Source of the DNA: an uncultured Isoptericola sp.
GTDB lineage: Bacteria; Actinomycetota; Actinomycetes; Actinomycetales; Cellulomonadaceae
Assembly (NCBI GenBank): GCA_947497265.1
Contig: CANMFP010000001.1
Location: 434,001 to 498,000, forward strand
Direction: 5' to 3'
DNA length: 64,000 bases
This document shows, piece by piece, positions 16,896 through 25,268 of this stretch (its first letter is position 1; each line of letters opens with the position of its first letter). Made by a program: the position numbers and the translations under genes. Below the pieces are notes generated by a model. That model was not told where the DNA came from. It saw nothing but the letters and a program-made list of their open reading frames with translations, and ran no database searches.

Positions 16896-17762
16896 GTGAC
16901 CACCGAGGACCTGACCGCGCTGCGCCGCACCCGCGAGGCACGCCGCGTGGATCCCGCCAACGCCCGCTCCTGGCTGCTGCTCAACGCGCTGCGCCGCGAC
17001 GACTTCGACGCCGCACAGCTCTCGCGCGCCGACCAGCTCGTCCTCGACTGCGAGGACGCGGTCGACGAGTCCCGCAAGGACGAGGCCCGACGCGACGTCC
17101 TGGACTGGTTCGCCCGCGGCGGGCGCGCGTGGGTGCGCATCAACGAGCGCGGTTCCGCCGCCTGGGCCGACGACGTCCGCGCGTTCCGTGACGCCGACGG
17201 CCTGTGCGGGGTCATGCTCGCCAAGACCGAGAGCCCCGACCAGGTGGTCGACACGGTGCAGCGGCTCGGCGGGCACCTGCCCGTGGTGCCGCTGGTGGAG
17301 TCGGCGCTCGGGATCGAGGACGCGGTGAGCATCGCCCGCGCGCCCGGCACGTTCCGCCTCGCGTTCGGCTCCGGCGACTACCGGCGCGACACCGGTGCCG
17401 CGAACGAGCCGCTGGCGATGGCCTACCCGCGCTCCCGCCTGGTGACCGCCAGCCGCATCGGCGGTCTGCCAGGGCCCGTGGACGGCCCGACCGTGGGCTC
17501 CAGCCACCCGCTGCTGCGCGAGCAGTCCGGCGACGCCGTCGCCATGGGCATGACGGGCCGGCTCTGCCTCGACCTGGAGCAGCCCGCCGTGGTCAACGAG
17601 GTCCTGTCCCCCGCCCCTGCCGACGTCGCGTGGGCGCTCGACTTCCTCGCGGAGTTCGAGGCGTCCGGGTCGGTCATCCGCGACGGCTCCGACAAGCCGC
17701 GGCTCGGCCGGGCGCGCCTCATCACCGAGCGCGCCCAGCGGTTCGGCATCGAGCCGAGCTGA
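16896..17762 (+). CDS. HpcH/HpaI (citrate lyase beta-like) CoA-ester lyase
   Basis: This 288-residue TIM-barrel enzyme belongs to the CitE-like family, which cleaves or hydrolyses CoA esters such as citryl- or malyl-CoA with Mg2+. Recognisable parts are LVLDCEDAVDESRKDEARRD with its metal-binding acidic residues, the Arg in WVRINERG, and VVPLVESALGIEDA with a second metal Glu. No citrate lyase alpha or gamma partner is nearby, so it acts alone; its substrate is not evident. TACGAT ends six bases before GTG 16896, which indicates a leaderless transcript. It runs toward the minus-strand pilus cluster, and the last pilus gene has no stop before reaching it. Confidence 0.8.
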   Translation: MTTEDLTALRRTREARRVDPANARSWLLLNALRRDDFDAAQLSRADQLVLDCEDAVDESRKDEARRDVLDWFARGGRAWVRINERGSAAWADDVRAFRDADGLCGVMLAKTESPDQVVDTVQRLGGHLPVVPLVESALGIEDAVSIARAPGTFRLAFGSGDYRRDTGAANEPLAMAYPRSRLVTASRIGGLPGPVDGPTVGSSHPLLREQSGDAVAMGMTGRLCLDLEQPAVVNEVLSPAPADVAWALDFLAEFEASGSVIRDGSDKPRLGRARLITERAQRFGIEPS

Positions 17763-18140
17763 CGGACGGGGCCCGGCCCGCGCCGTCGCCTCGGCGGTCC
17801 CGAGCCCGCCCCACGACCCGGCGGAGCCGACGACGGCCCTCGCGGCGGTGACCGTCACCACACCGCCGTCCTCGACGCCGCAGGCCACCGCCAGGCCGTC
17901 GTTCTGCCAGACGACGCGCTCCGCCGTCGTGCACGGGTCGTGGCCCCAGCGCAGCGCGGTCGCCCCCGCGAGCGCACCGAGGTCCGCGGCCGACCGTGCC
18001 ACGGAGCGTGCCTGCTGAGCCGCACCGAGCGCCGCGACCGCCGTGACGAGCAGCAGCACCACCGCCGCGAGCCCGAGCACCAGCACGGTGCCGGCGCCTC
18101 GTTCGCCGCCGACGGTCCGGGCGCCGTCCGGAGCCGTCAC
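17763..18140 (-). CDS. TadG-like pilus-cluster protein (Rv3654c-like); 3' end unresolved
   Basis: The last gene of the Flp/Tad-like cluster starts at GTG 18140, overlapping the TadE-like stop (GTGA). It encodes the typical N-terminus: short basic head, GAGTVLVLGL helix, LLLVTAVAALGAAQQAR, then RSAADLGALAGATAL. Homologous proteins end shortly after the region coded near 17770, but this frame has no stop there and stays open for about 1.5 kb more, antisense to the CitE-like and helicase genes. The end given is only where the family-like sequence stops. A frameshift near the 3' end is one explanation; another minus frame stops at 17722. Confidence 0.55.
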
Positions 18141-18487
18141 GGTTCGACCCAGGCGACCGCCTCGCCGGTCGCGCGCAGGGGTGCCCCGGCGAACCAGCCG
18201 CCCACGACCGACGTGCTGACCACCACACGGACCCACTCGCCGTCGCGCGTCACGGTGGCCTCGGCGTCAGCACCGGCGACCTGCGAGACGGCGGCGTGCG
18301 CCGCGCCGAGGTCCGCGCTCACGGCGGCCTGACGGGCCCCGACCCGGGCCGCGTCCGCCGCGCGCAGCTGCGCGGTGGACGCGGCCGCGAGCGTGAGCAC
18401 CGCGACGAGGAGCAGGACGACCACCGGCATGCCGACGGCGAGCTCGGCCGTCACCGAACCGCGTTCTCCCCGGTCGCGGGCGCTCAC
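18137..18487 (-). CDS. TadE-like pilus minor pilin
   Basis: This 116-residue protein has a short charged head (SARDRGERGSVTAE), where the Gly-x-x-x-x-Glu pattern resembles the type IV pilin-like cleavage region. One hydrophobic helix (about residues 17-40) and a small extracellular domain follow. It corresponds in order and look to M. tuberculosis Rv3655c. Starts and stops overlap both neighbours (GTGA), so it is translationally coupled within the Tad-like operon. Confidence 0.8.
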   Translation of the reverse strand: MSARDRGERGSVTAELAVGMPVVVLLLVAVLTLAAASTAQLRAADAARVGARQAAVSADLGAAHAAVSQVAGADAEATVTRDGEWVRVVVSTSVVGGWFAGAPLRATGEAVAWVEP

Positions 18488-18726
18488 ACCGACAGCGCCG
18501 AGCTGATGATCGACTCGAGCATCCCGCGCACGGAGTCGCTCTGGAGCACCAGGATGAGCAGCCCCGCGAAGCCGACGGCGGCGATGGTCGCGATCGCGTA
18601 CTCGGCCGTGGCGAGGCCGGCCTCAGGGTCGGGCGCGTCGGGTCGGTCGGGCGCGTCGCGTCGGTCGGGCGAACCCGTCGGCTCCGCCGGGTCCTGGTCG
18701 TCGACGATCTGCGTCGTGTCGGTCAT
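18484..18726 (-). CDS. DUF4244 Flp-pilin-like protein
   Basis: This 80-residue protein has an Asp/Pro-rich cytoplasmic head of about 36 residues, then AGLATAEYAIATIAAVGFAG. Here Gly precedes a cleavage-type segment with Glu at position +5, as in Flp prepilins. The helix and a short tail (MLESIISSALSV) follow. It is the likely major pilin-like subunit, equivalent in position to Rv3656c. A strong site (GAAGGGAG) precedes ATG 18726, so this gene is well translated even though the operon's other genes overlap tightly. No prepilin peptidase is in the window. Confidence 0.82.
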   Translation of the reverse strand: MTDTTQIVDDQDPAEPTGSPDRRDAPDRPDAPDPEAGLATAEYAIATIAAVGFAGLLILVLQSDSVRGMLESIISSALSV

Positions 18727-18826
18727 GCGTTCTCCCTTCTCCACCGGGCTCCTGCCCGGTTCCGTGCCCTCGGTCGGCCGACCGAGGGCGATCTCCGCCC
18801 CGGCCGTCGGGCCGGGGCGGGCACGC

Positions 18827-19567
18827 TCAGCCGGACAACAGGTCCACACCGAGCGCGAGCAGCACGGGCACGAGCCCGACGAGCACGAAGGCCGGCAGGT
18901 AGCACAGGCCGAGGGGCAGGACGAGCCGGACGGCCAGGCGCGCGGCAGCCGTCCGCGCGGCAGCCTGGCGTTCGTGCCGGTGCTCGGCACCGGCGGCCCG
19001 CAGCGACTCGCCCGGCGCCGCGCCCTCGGCCCACGCGCCGCGGAGCGCACGCCGCAGCACGTCGAGCCGTGGAGCGACCGCGTCCCGCCCTGATCGGGCG
19101 GGGACGTCGCACGCCCCGGCCCACGCCGCGTCCTGTCGCCCTGATCGGGCGGGGACGTCGCACGCCCCGGTCCATGCCGCGTCCCATCCGGCCCCGAGCC
19201 GGAGCGCCGCGGCGACCCGTCCGAGGGCACGGCCGTCCGGCCCACCGACGGCGGCACCCACCGCCTCCAGCGCCCGCGGGACGCCCGCACCGGACCGCAC
19301 GGCCGCGGCGACCAGCTCGAGCAGGCACGGCACGTCCAGCGCGGCGGACGCCTGCCCCGCCTCTCGGCCGGCGTGGTCCGCGGCCCGGTCGCCGGGTGTG
19401 ACGAGGCCCGCCACCCGGCGGCGTGCGGCGCGCGCCGCCCAGCGCCACGGCGACAGGCCGGCGAAAGCCACGAGCGCGACCAGACCGCCCACGGCGGCAG
19501 GGCTCAGACCGGCGGGGCTCAGACCGGCGAGGTCGGGGCCGACGGCGAGCGCGGCCACGGCGTTCAC
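18827..19567 (-). CDS. TadC-like type II/IV secretion F-domain protein
   Basis: This 246-residue inner-membrane platform protein of the Tad-like system starts at GTG 19567, overlapping the TadB-like stop. Hydrophobic segments lie near residues 2-45 and 210-245, flanking a helical T2SSF domain (DVPCLLELVAAAVRSGAGVP). Inside that domain, near residues 128-162, a 17-residue unit containing GACDVPARSGR is present twice because of a 51-base tandem duplication. The repeated segment does not look like other TadC proteins, and the operon spacing grows to 100 bases before the pilin gene. Confidence 0.78.
   Translation of the reverse strand: MNAVAALAVGPDLAGLSPAGLSPAAVGGLVALVAFAGLSPWRWAARAARRRVAGLVTPGDRAADHAGREAGQASAALDVPCLLELVAAAVRSGAGVPRALEAVGAAVGGPDGRALGRVAAALRLGAGWDAAWTGACDVPARSGRQDAAWAGACDVPARSGRDAVAPRLDVLRRALRGAWAEGAAPGESLRAAGAEHRHERQAAARTAAARLAVRLVLPLGLCYLPAFVLVGLVPVLLALGVDLLSG
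19087..19184. repeat. 51-base tandem duplication inside the tadC-like gene
   Basis: Bases 19087-19133 and 19138-19184 match over 47 positions with two mismatches; the period is 51 bases, so reading frame is kept and 17 residues are duplicated. The high identity in a cluster that otherwise lacks repeats suggests a recent event. Confidence 0.9.
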
Positions 19568-20238
19568 GGCTCGGCCCCCGCCGTCCGGGCCGCGGCCACC
19601 AGCCGCCGGGTCCAGGCACGGCCGGCGAGGAGGGCGAGCACGCCGAGCAGGACGGCGGCCGTGCCCAGCCCGCCGTCGGTGGCCGTGGCGAGCGGGTCGG
19701 CTCCGAGGGCTGTCCCGAGCACCACGCCGAGCGCCGGCAGCCACAGCAGGACGCGCGCGGTGGCCTGCGGCCCGGCGAGGGACGCCTCCCGTTCCGCGTC
19801 CGCCTCGGCCTGCGCGACGAGCGCGGCCCCGACGGCCTCCAGCACCCCGCCCAACGGTGCGCCGACGTCGCGGGCGAGCCGGGCGGCGGCGACGACGGCG
19901 CGTGCGGGCCGGGCGCCGCCGACGGCAGCGGCCAGCGCCTCACGGTCGGGGACGCCCTCGGCGTCGACCGGCACCCCGAGCGCCCGCGACCAGGCGCGTG
20001 CCGGTGACGCCCCGGAGCGCAGCAGTGCTCCTACCTGGGCGACGGCGAGCCGGACCTGGTCCGGAGCGGTCTCTGGCTGCCGCGTCAGCCGACGCCACCA
20101 GCCCGCGGGGCCGCGCCCGCCCCGGACGCGCCGTCCGCGGGGAGGATGCACGACGGCCGTGGCTGGGCGGCCGCCCGGCGCCGCCACGCACCATGCCGCG
20201 CACGCCACGCACAGGCCGGCGAGCCACGCGCTCAGCAC
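19564..20238 (-). CDS. TadB-like type II/IV secretion F-domain protein
   Basis: This 224-residue platform protein of the Tad-like pilus cluster starts at GTG 20238, seven bases inside the end of the ATPase gene. There is an N-terminal hydrophobic segment (LSAWLAGLCVACAAWCVAA), a T2SSF domain with AQVGALLRSGASPARAW and DVGAPLGGVLEAVG, and two C-terminal hydrophobic stretches. It is equivalent in order to M. tuberculosis Rv3658c. TadB and TadC normally form a heteromeric platform over the ATPase. Confidence 0.8.
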   Translation of the reverse strand: MLSAWLAGLCVACAAWCVAAPGGRPATAVVHPPRGRRVRGGRGPAGWWRRLTRQPETAPDQVRLAVAQVGALLRSGASPARAWSRALGVPVDAEGVPDREALAAAVGGARPARAVVAAARLARDVGAPLGGVLEAVGAALVAQAEADAEREASLAGPQATARVLLWLPALGVVLGTALGADPLATATDGGLGTAAVLLGVLALLAGRAWTRRLVAAARTAGAEP

Positions 20239-21431
20239 GGTTCCCACCGCCTCAGCAGGTCGTCCCAGCCGGGTCCGGGCACCGGGTCGCCTCCACCCGG
20301 ACCGCCCCACGTCGCCACCGGCCGGACCTCCAGCTCACCGGGAGCGGCGCTGCGCACCACCGCGACCTGAGCGAGGTGCCGCACCCCGCGGCGGCGGCGC
20401 AGGTGCAGCACCACGTCGAGGGCAGCGTCTGCCTGCGCGGCGACGGCGGCACGCGGCATCCCGGCGAGCGCGGCGAGGGCCTCGAGGCGGGCCGGGACGT
20501 GCTCGGCCGCGTTCGCGTGCACCGTGGCCATCCCGCCGTCGTGCCCGGTGTTGAGGGCGAGCAGCAGCTCGCGCACCTCGGCGCCGCGGCACTCGCCGAG
20601 CACGATCCGGTCGGGCCGCATCCGCAGTGCACCGTGGACGAGGTCGGTCAGGGTGACCTCGCCCGAGCCCTCCACGTTCGCCCGGCGGGCCGCGAGCGCC
20701 ACCACGTGGGGGTGGACGGGCGCGAGCTCGCGGGCCTCCTCCACCGTGACCAGGCGTTCGCCCGGCGGCACCAGGCCGAGCAGCGCGGCGAGCAGGGTCG
20801 TCTTGCCCGTTCCGGTGCCCCCGGTGACCAGCAGGTTCGCGCGACCGCCGACCAGACCGGCCAGGAGCGAGCCCCAGGCGGCGGGCACCGCACCACGGGC
20901 GGTGAGCGCCGGCAGGTCGAGGACGGCCTGGCGCAGCACGCGGAGCGCGATCACGGCACCCGCCGGTGCGATCGGCTCGACCGCGGCGTGCAGGCGGGTC
21001 CCGTCCGGGAGGCGTGCGTCCACCACGGGGCTGGCGTCGTCGAGCCGGGCGCCGGCGACGGCGGCCATGCGGACCGCGAGCGCCCGGACGTCCGCGGCGC
21101 CCGGCAGGCGGACGTCGCTGCGCCGCAGCCCGTCGCCGCGATCGACCCAGACGTCGTCGGGACCGTTGACGAGGACGTCGGTCACGCCGGGCTCCTCCAG
21201 GAGCGGCTGCAGCGGGCCGGCGCCGGACAGCTCTGCCCGGGCGGCGCGGGTGAGGTCGGCGAGCGCGTCGGAGCCGAGGACGCGGCCGCTGGCCCGCAGC
21301 GCGTCGGCGACGGCGTCGTCGTCGGGCGGGCCGGCCGCCCCGGGCGCCGCACCGAGCCGTGCGCGCAGACCGTCCAGCAGCGTGGGGTCGAGCACGGCGG
21401 ACCGCCCGCGGGGCGACGCTCCGGTGCTCAT
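20232..21431 (-). CDS. TadA-like secretion ATPase
   Basis: This 399-residue hexameric-type ATPase should drive assembly of the Flp-like fibre. Landmarks are the Walker A GGTGTGKTTLLAALLG, the Asp box GERLVTVEEARELAP, Walker B DRIVLGECRG and the His box GHDGGMATVHANAAEH. The N-terminal domain (PLQPLLEEPGVTDVLVNGPD) is typical of the TadA/VirB11 family. Its ATG overlaps the upstream stop (ATGA). It corresponds to Rv3659c. Confidence 0.9.
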   Translation of the reverse strand: MSTGASPRGRSAVLDPTLLDGLRARLGAAPGAAGPPDDDAVADALRASGRVLGSDALADLTRAARAELSGAGPLQPLLEEPGVTDVLVNGPDDVWVDRGDGLRRSDVRLPGAADVRALAVRMAAVAGARLDDASPVVDARLPDGTRLHAAVEPIAPAGAVIALRVLRQAVLDLPALTARGAVPAAWGSLLAGLVGGRANLLVTGGTGTGKTTLLAALLGLVPPGERLVTVEEARELAPVHPHVVALAARRANVEGSGEVTLTDLVHGALRMRPDRIVLGECRGAEVRELLLALNTGHDGGMATVHANAAEHVPARLEALAALAGMPRAAVAAQADAALDVVLHLRRRRGVRHLAQVAVVRSAAPGELEVRPVATWGGPGGGDPVPGPGWDDLLRRWEPC

Positions 21432-22243
21432 GCGACGGCCACGGTGTTCGCGGCGGCGGGGGCCGTCCCGGAAGGTCCGCCGTTCGGTCGGACGAGCGCC
21501 TCCACGAGCCGTTCGGCGGCGACGCCCAGCGGGCTGCGACGGCCGCTGCGGGGTCCGTCGCCGCGTTCGACGGCCGCGGCCAGGCGACCGTCCCAGCCGA
21601 CGGTGACGGCGGCACGGCGGCCGAGCGCCCGCTCGACCCCGGCCGTGTCGACCCGGCCGGGGGCGGGGCGGCGCGGCACGAGGTGCACGGGGCCGGCGCC
21701 GAGCGCGTCGAGCACCTCGAGGGTGGCCAGCGCTCCGGCGACGGCTGGTGCGGTGAGCGGGACGACGAGGACCACGGCGTCGGCGGCGGTGACGAGGGAC
21801 CGGCTCGCCTCGCCCCAGCCGGACGGACGCGGCAGGTCGAGCACCACCCGGTGGCCGGCGCGCAGCAGGGCCGTCGCCACATCCAGCACCACGGCGTCCT
21901 CCGGCACGCCGTGGGCGGCTCCTTCCCGGCTGCCGGAGAGCAGCGGCACGGCGCGCCAGCGCGGCAGCGCGGCGACGAGCCCGTCGGCGTCGAGGCTGCC
22001 CCGGGCGTCGGCCAGCTCGGGCCAGCGGGCGCCGGGGTCGGCCTCGACGCCGAGCAGCACGTCGAGCCCCGCCCCGGGGACGTCGAGGTCCACGAGGGCG
22101 GCAGCACCGGCCCGCCGTCGCAGGGCACGTGCGAGCGCCGCCGCGAGGACGCTGGTCCCGGCACCGCCGCACGCGCCGACGACGGCGGTCAGGCGGGCCG
22201 GTCCTCGCTGCACGGCGGCGGGTGGTTCGGTGGCGTGGTCCAT
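21428..22243 (-). CDS. CpaE/TadZ-like (Ssd-type) protein with degenerate P-loop
   Basis: This 271-residue first gene of the Tad-like operon has a MinD/ParA-type fold and corresponds to Rv3660c, called a septum-site regulator. The P-loop reads GACGGAGTS, so both lysines of the MinD-type motif (KGGxGKT) are absent and nucleotide hydrolysis is doubtful. The later motifs VVLDLPRPSG and AVVLVVPLTAPAV keep the family shape. It probably positions the pilus apparatus at the cell pole or septum (inference). The short usual N-terminal receiver-like domain is missing. The 89-base gap upstream should hold the operon promoter. Confidence 0.72.
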   Translation of the reverse strand: MDHATEPPAAVQRGPARLTAVVGACGGAGTSVLAAALARALRRRAGAAALVDLDVPGAGLDVLLGVEADPGARWPELADARGSLDADGLVAALPRWRAVPLLSGSREGAAHGVPEDAVVLDVATALLRAGHRVVLDLPRPSGWGEASRSLVTAADAVVLVVPLTAPAVAGALATLEVLDALGAGPVHLVPRRPAPGRVDTAGVERALGRRAAVTVGWDGRLAAAVERGDGPRSGRRSPLGVAAERLVEALVRPNGGPSGTAPAAANTVAVA

Positions 22244-22332
22244 GGCGCCACCCTGGTGCGGGCCGGGGCTGTGCCGTCGGCTGCACGAGCCCGGCGGTGG
22301 AGGCGGTGCTCTGGGGACGGCTTCCAGGCGGG

Positions 22333-23625
22333 CTACACGCTCACGGCGACCTTCCCGGCGCGCCGCAGCTCGCGCTCACGACGCAGGGCAGGCAGGAAGC
22401 AGAAGACGCCGAGCACGCTCACCGCGCCGCCGATCACCATCGCCGCGCCGGTGGAGGTGGCGTCCGCCGTCCAGCCCAGCACGGGGGACGCGACCGCGTA
22501 GGTGGCGAACGCCGTCATCGAGGCCAGGGAGAGCACGGTCGACCGGTTGCGGGACGCGGCCTCCCGGTGCAGCAGCGTGTTGTACAGGGGTCCGGCCGCA
22601 CCATGCAGGCCGTAGGTGACGAGGTAGGCCGCCACCAGAGCCGCCGGCCCGGCCACCACTCCCATCCACACCGCGCCGAGCCCGTTGAGGACGCGGGCCG
22701 CCATGGCTGCACGCGCCACCCCGACGCGCTTCGAGGCCAGGCCGGCGAGCGCCGCGCCGAGCGCGAACACGCCCCACCCCACGGACGCCGTCGGGCCCAT
22801 GATGGCGCCGGCTCGCGCCCCGCTGCCGACGAGCTCGGCGAGGCGGATCGGCTGCAGGGACTCGAAGACGACCATCGCCGTCGACCAGAACACCTCGACG
22901 AGGAGCAGGCCCAGCAGCACCCGGTTGGTCGCGGCGAGCCGCAGCCCGTCGGCGACGACGGCGGGCGTCCGGCGGGCCGAGGCGAGCGCTCGGCGGGCCG
23001 CTCCCCCACGTCCCGCGCCGCCGTCGGGCACCGCGCGGACCTCCCGGAGCAGGACGCACAACGCCACGAGGTGGACGACGGCGAGGCCGGCGTAGACCAC
23101 GTACGGCAGCGTGAGCGCGGACCAGAGCGTCACCGGGTGCCACCACACGAGGCCGCCCGAGACGAGCGCGCCGGCCGCGACGGACAGGCCGACGACGACG
23201 CCGTGCCGCGCGAGGGTCCGGTCGACGTCGGCACCCGGGCTGGTCGCGTGCACGGCGTCCACGAACCATGCTTCGAGCGGGCCGGAGTCCAGCGCGCGGA
23301 AGGCGCCCAGGGCGGCGGCCGCGACCGCGAACTGCCAGAAGGTGCCCGCCACCGCGAACGCCGTCGCCGCGACCACCTGCGTCGCTGCGGCGGTGACGAG
23401 CACCGGCTTGCGACCGAACGCGTCGGCCGTGCCACCGGTGGGCAGCTCGAGGGCGAACACGACGATCCCGGTGATCGACGCGAGCGTCAGGGTCTGCGTC
23501 ACGGTGAGCCCGCGCTCGACCGGGAGCAGGGTCGTCGCCGCGACGACGAGACCCACGGGGAACCAGCGGGTGGCGCTCAGCAGCAGGAAGACCCGGCGCG
23601 CGGCGGACGGCGTGAGCACCGTCAT
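22333..23625 (-). CDS. MFS transporter
   Basis: This 430-residue major facilitator protein has 12 predicted helices. The loop 2-3 signature reads ELPTGGTADAFGRKPVL. The substrate is unknown. Its ATG overlaps the stop of the winged-helix regulator upstream (ATGA), so the pair forms a small operon in which the regulator likely controls the transporter. Acidic and basic residues in DSGPLEAWFVDAVH, typical of this transporter subgroup, are present. It may export drugs or metabolites. Confidence 0.85.
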   Translation of the reverse strand: MTVLTPSAARRVFLLLSATRWFPVGLVVAATTLLPVERGLTVTQTLTLASITGIVVFALELPTGGTADAFGRKPVLVTAAATQVVAATAFAVAGTFWQFAVAAAALGAFRALDSGPLEAWFVDAVHATSPGADVDRTLARHGVVVGLSVAAGALVSGGLVWWHPVTLWSALTLPYVVYAGLAVVHLVALCVLLREVRAVPDGGAGRGGAARRALASARRTPAVVADGLRLAATNRVLLGLLLVEVFWSTAMVVFESLQPIRLAELVGSGARAGAIMGPTASVGWGVFALGAALAGLASKRVGVARAAMAARVLNGLGAVWMGVVAGPAALVAAYLVTYGLHGAAGPLYNTLLHREAASRNRSTVLSLASMTAFATYAVASPVLGWTADATSTGAAMVIGGAVSVLGVFCFLPALRRERELRRAGKVAVSV

Positions 23626-24230
23626 GAGCCGGTGCCCTCGGCGTCGGGGACGTCGTCCGGCTCGAGCGGGAACGACGTCATGTACAGGTGCAGGCGCCGC
23701 GCGCTGGGGTCGTCCGCACCGGCGCGGACGTACCGGGCGACGACGGCGTCGAGCTCGGCCTGCATCTGGCGTGCCTGGTCGGGCGTCACCTCGACCCAGG
23801 CGTCACCCATCCCGGAGACCTCCTGCCAGGGCGTCGGCCAGGACTCGGCGACGTCGAGCCAGCGGGAGTACGCGACGTCGAACTGCCGGTGGTAGTCGCG
23901 CACCAGCCAGCCGAGCGCGGTGCGGGCGTCCTCGTCCTCGGCGAAGTCCGCGGCGGACCAGGCGTGGCTCTCGGTCGCGGCCTGCCAGATGCGTTCCTTG
24001 CCGCGGCCCGCGCCGGTGTCCTCCACGAGCCCGACGGACTCGAGCTTGCGCAGGTGGTAGCTGGTGGCGCCCGTGTTGGTCGTCAGCTCGGCGGCGAGCG
24101 CCGTGGCCGACGCCGGTCCGCCGCGCCGCAGGGCGCTCAGCAGCCGGGAGCGCAGCGGGTGGGCCAGGACCTTGACGGACTCGGCAGTGAGGTCGAGGCG
24201 GGACCAGGGCTGCTCAGGGTTCGCATCCAT
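23622..24230 (-). CDS. ArsR-type winged-helix regulator
   Basis: This 202-residue protein has an N-terminal winged helix: VKVLAHPLRSRLLSALRRGG, TALAAELTTNTGATSYHLRK as recognition helix, and GLVEDTG in the wing. The longer C-terminal half, rich in aromatic residues, probably binds a ligand or another subunit. It has no metal-binding Cys pair. TATTCT ends six bases before ATG 24230, indicating leaderless translation. GTGCAC repeats surround this promoter and could be its own operator. It is coupled to the MFS gene. Confidence 0.85.
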   Translation of the reverse strand: MDANPEQPWSRLDLTAESVKVLAHPLRSRLLSALRRGGPASATALAAELTTNTGATSYHLRKLESVGLVEDTGAGRGKERIWQAATESHAWSAADFAEDEDARTALGWLVRDYHRQFDVAYSRWLDVAESWPTPWQEVSGMGDAWVEVTPDQARQMQAELDAVVARYVRAGADDPSARRLHLYMTSFPLEPDDVPDAEGTGS

Positions 24231-24236
24231 GCGGGC

Positions 24237-24279
24237 AGAATAAACGTGCACGCTTTTTATGCACAAAACCTGTGCACGC
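24237..24279 (-). promoter_or_regulatory. promoter and candidate operator of the regulator/MFS operon
   Basis: On the minus strand TATTCT (24237-24242) is a -10 placed six bases from the start codon. GTGCACGC occurs at 24246-24253 and again at 24272-24279, with TGCAC between them at 24260-24264. Such spaced half-sites around a promoter fit autorepression by the adjacent winged-helix protein. Confidence 0.5.
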
Positions 24280-24341
24280 AGTCCCGGCTCGAGGCCGGGG
24301 GATCCATCGAGATCGGCGTCACAGGCCATAGGCTCTGTCGG

Positions 24342-25268
24342 GTGATCACCTCGTCGCCGGGAACGCCCCCGCCGCCGCACGGGCGGGTGCGGTCACGAGC
24401 AGGACACCGGGTCGCGGCGTTCTTCGACCTGGACAAGACCGTCATCGCGACCAGCTCGACCGCCGCGTTCTCCCGGTCATTCTTCGCGGGCGGCCTCATC
24501 ACCCGTGGCGACGTGCTGCGCAGCGCCTACGCGCACTTCCTGTACACGGCGAGCAACGCCGACGCCGACCAGACCGAGCGGATGCGCCAGCACCTGTCCA
24601 AGCTCGCCACCGGGTGGGACGTCGCCAAGGTCGAGCAGATCGTCGCCGAGACCCTCCACGAGCACATCGACCCCTACGTCTACGCGGAGGCCGTCGACCT
24701 CATCGCGGAGCACCACGCGATGGGCCACGACGTCGTGGTGGTCTCGGCGTCGGGCACCGAGCTGGTGGAACCGATCGCGGCGATGCTCGGGGCGGACCAC
24801 GTCGTGGCGACCCGGATGGCGGTCGCCGACGGCCGCTTCACCGGCGAGATCGACTTCTACGCCTACGGGGAGAACAAGGCCACGGCCATCACCGAGCTGG
24901 CGGCCGCGCGCGGTTACGACCTGCAACGCTGCTACGCCTACTCCGACTCGATCACGGACGCCCCGATGCTCGCCGCGGTCGGGCACGGGTTCGCCGTCAA
25001 CCCCGACCGCACCCTGCGCCGACTCGCCGCGCAGAACGGCTGGGGCACGCTCACCTTCACCAGGCCTGTCGCGCTGCGTCCCACGATCCGCCCGACGCCG
25101 GTGCTCGCCGTCGTCGGGACGCTCGCTCTCGCCGGGCTCGCCTGGGCCCTGTGGCGGCGGTGGCGCCGTCGGACCGGACAACCCGCTCCTCTTGCGGGCA
25201 CCCGCAGCCAGGCGTTCCATGGTGCTAACAGGACGGGGCACGGGACCCACGCACAGACAGTCCACTGA
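24342..25268 (+). CDS. HAD-IB family phosphatase with C-terminal membrane helix
   Basis: This 308-residue SerB-like hydrolase has the nucleophile motif FFDLDKTVIATSS, motif II VVVVSASGTELVEP and the acidic motif CYAYSDSITDAPML. The helical cap lies between the first two motifs. A single hydrophobic segment (VLAVVGTLALAGLAWALW) and a basic stretch near the C-terminus suggest membrane attachment. The substrate is not known; family members dephosphorylate small phospho-compounds or lipid intermediates. TAGGCT ends seven bases before GTG 24342, suggesting leaderless translation. M. tuberculosis has a similar gene (Rv3661) next to its Tad-like cluster. Confidence 0.85.
   Translation: MITSSPGTPPPPHGRVRSRAGHRVAAFFDLDKTVIATSSTAAFSRSFFAGGLITRGDVLRSAYAHFLYTASNADADQTERMRQHLSKLATGWDVAKVEQIVAETLHEHIDPYVYAEAVDLIAEHHAMGHDVVVVSASGTELVEPIAAMLGADHVVATRMAVADGRFTGEIDFYAYGENKATAITELAAARGYDLQRCYAYSDSITDAPMLAAVGHGFAVNPDRTLRRLAAQNGWGTLTFTRPVALRPTIRPTPVLAVVGTLALAGLAWALWRRWRRRTGQPAPLAGTRSQAFHGANRTGHGTHAQTVH

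Noticed and set aside
16284-18236. A single 650-residue minus-strand protein
   Set aside because: Only the first ~125 residues after GTG 18140 look like a TadG-type protein; the rest is antisense to two well-supported genes and is reported as an unresolved 3' end.
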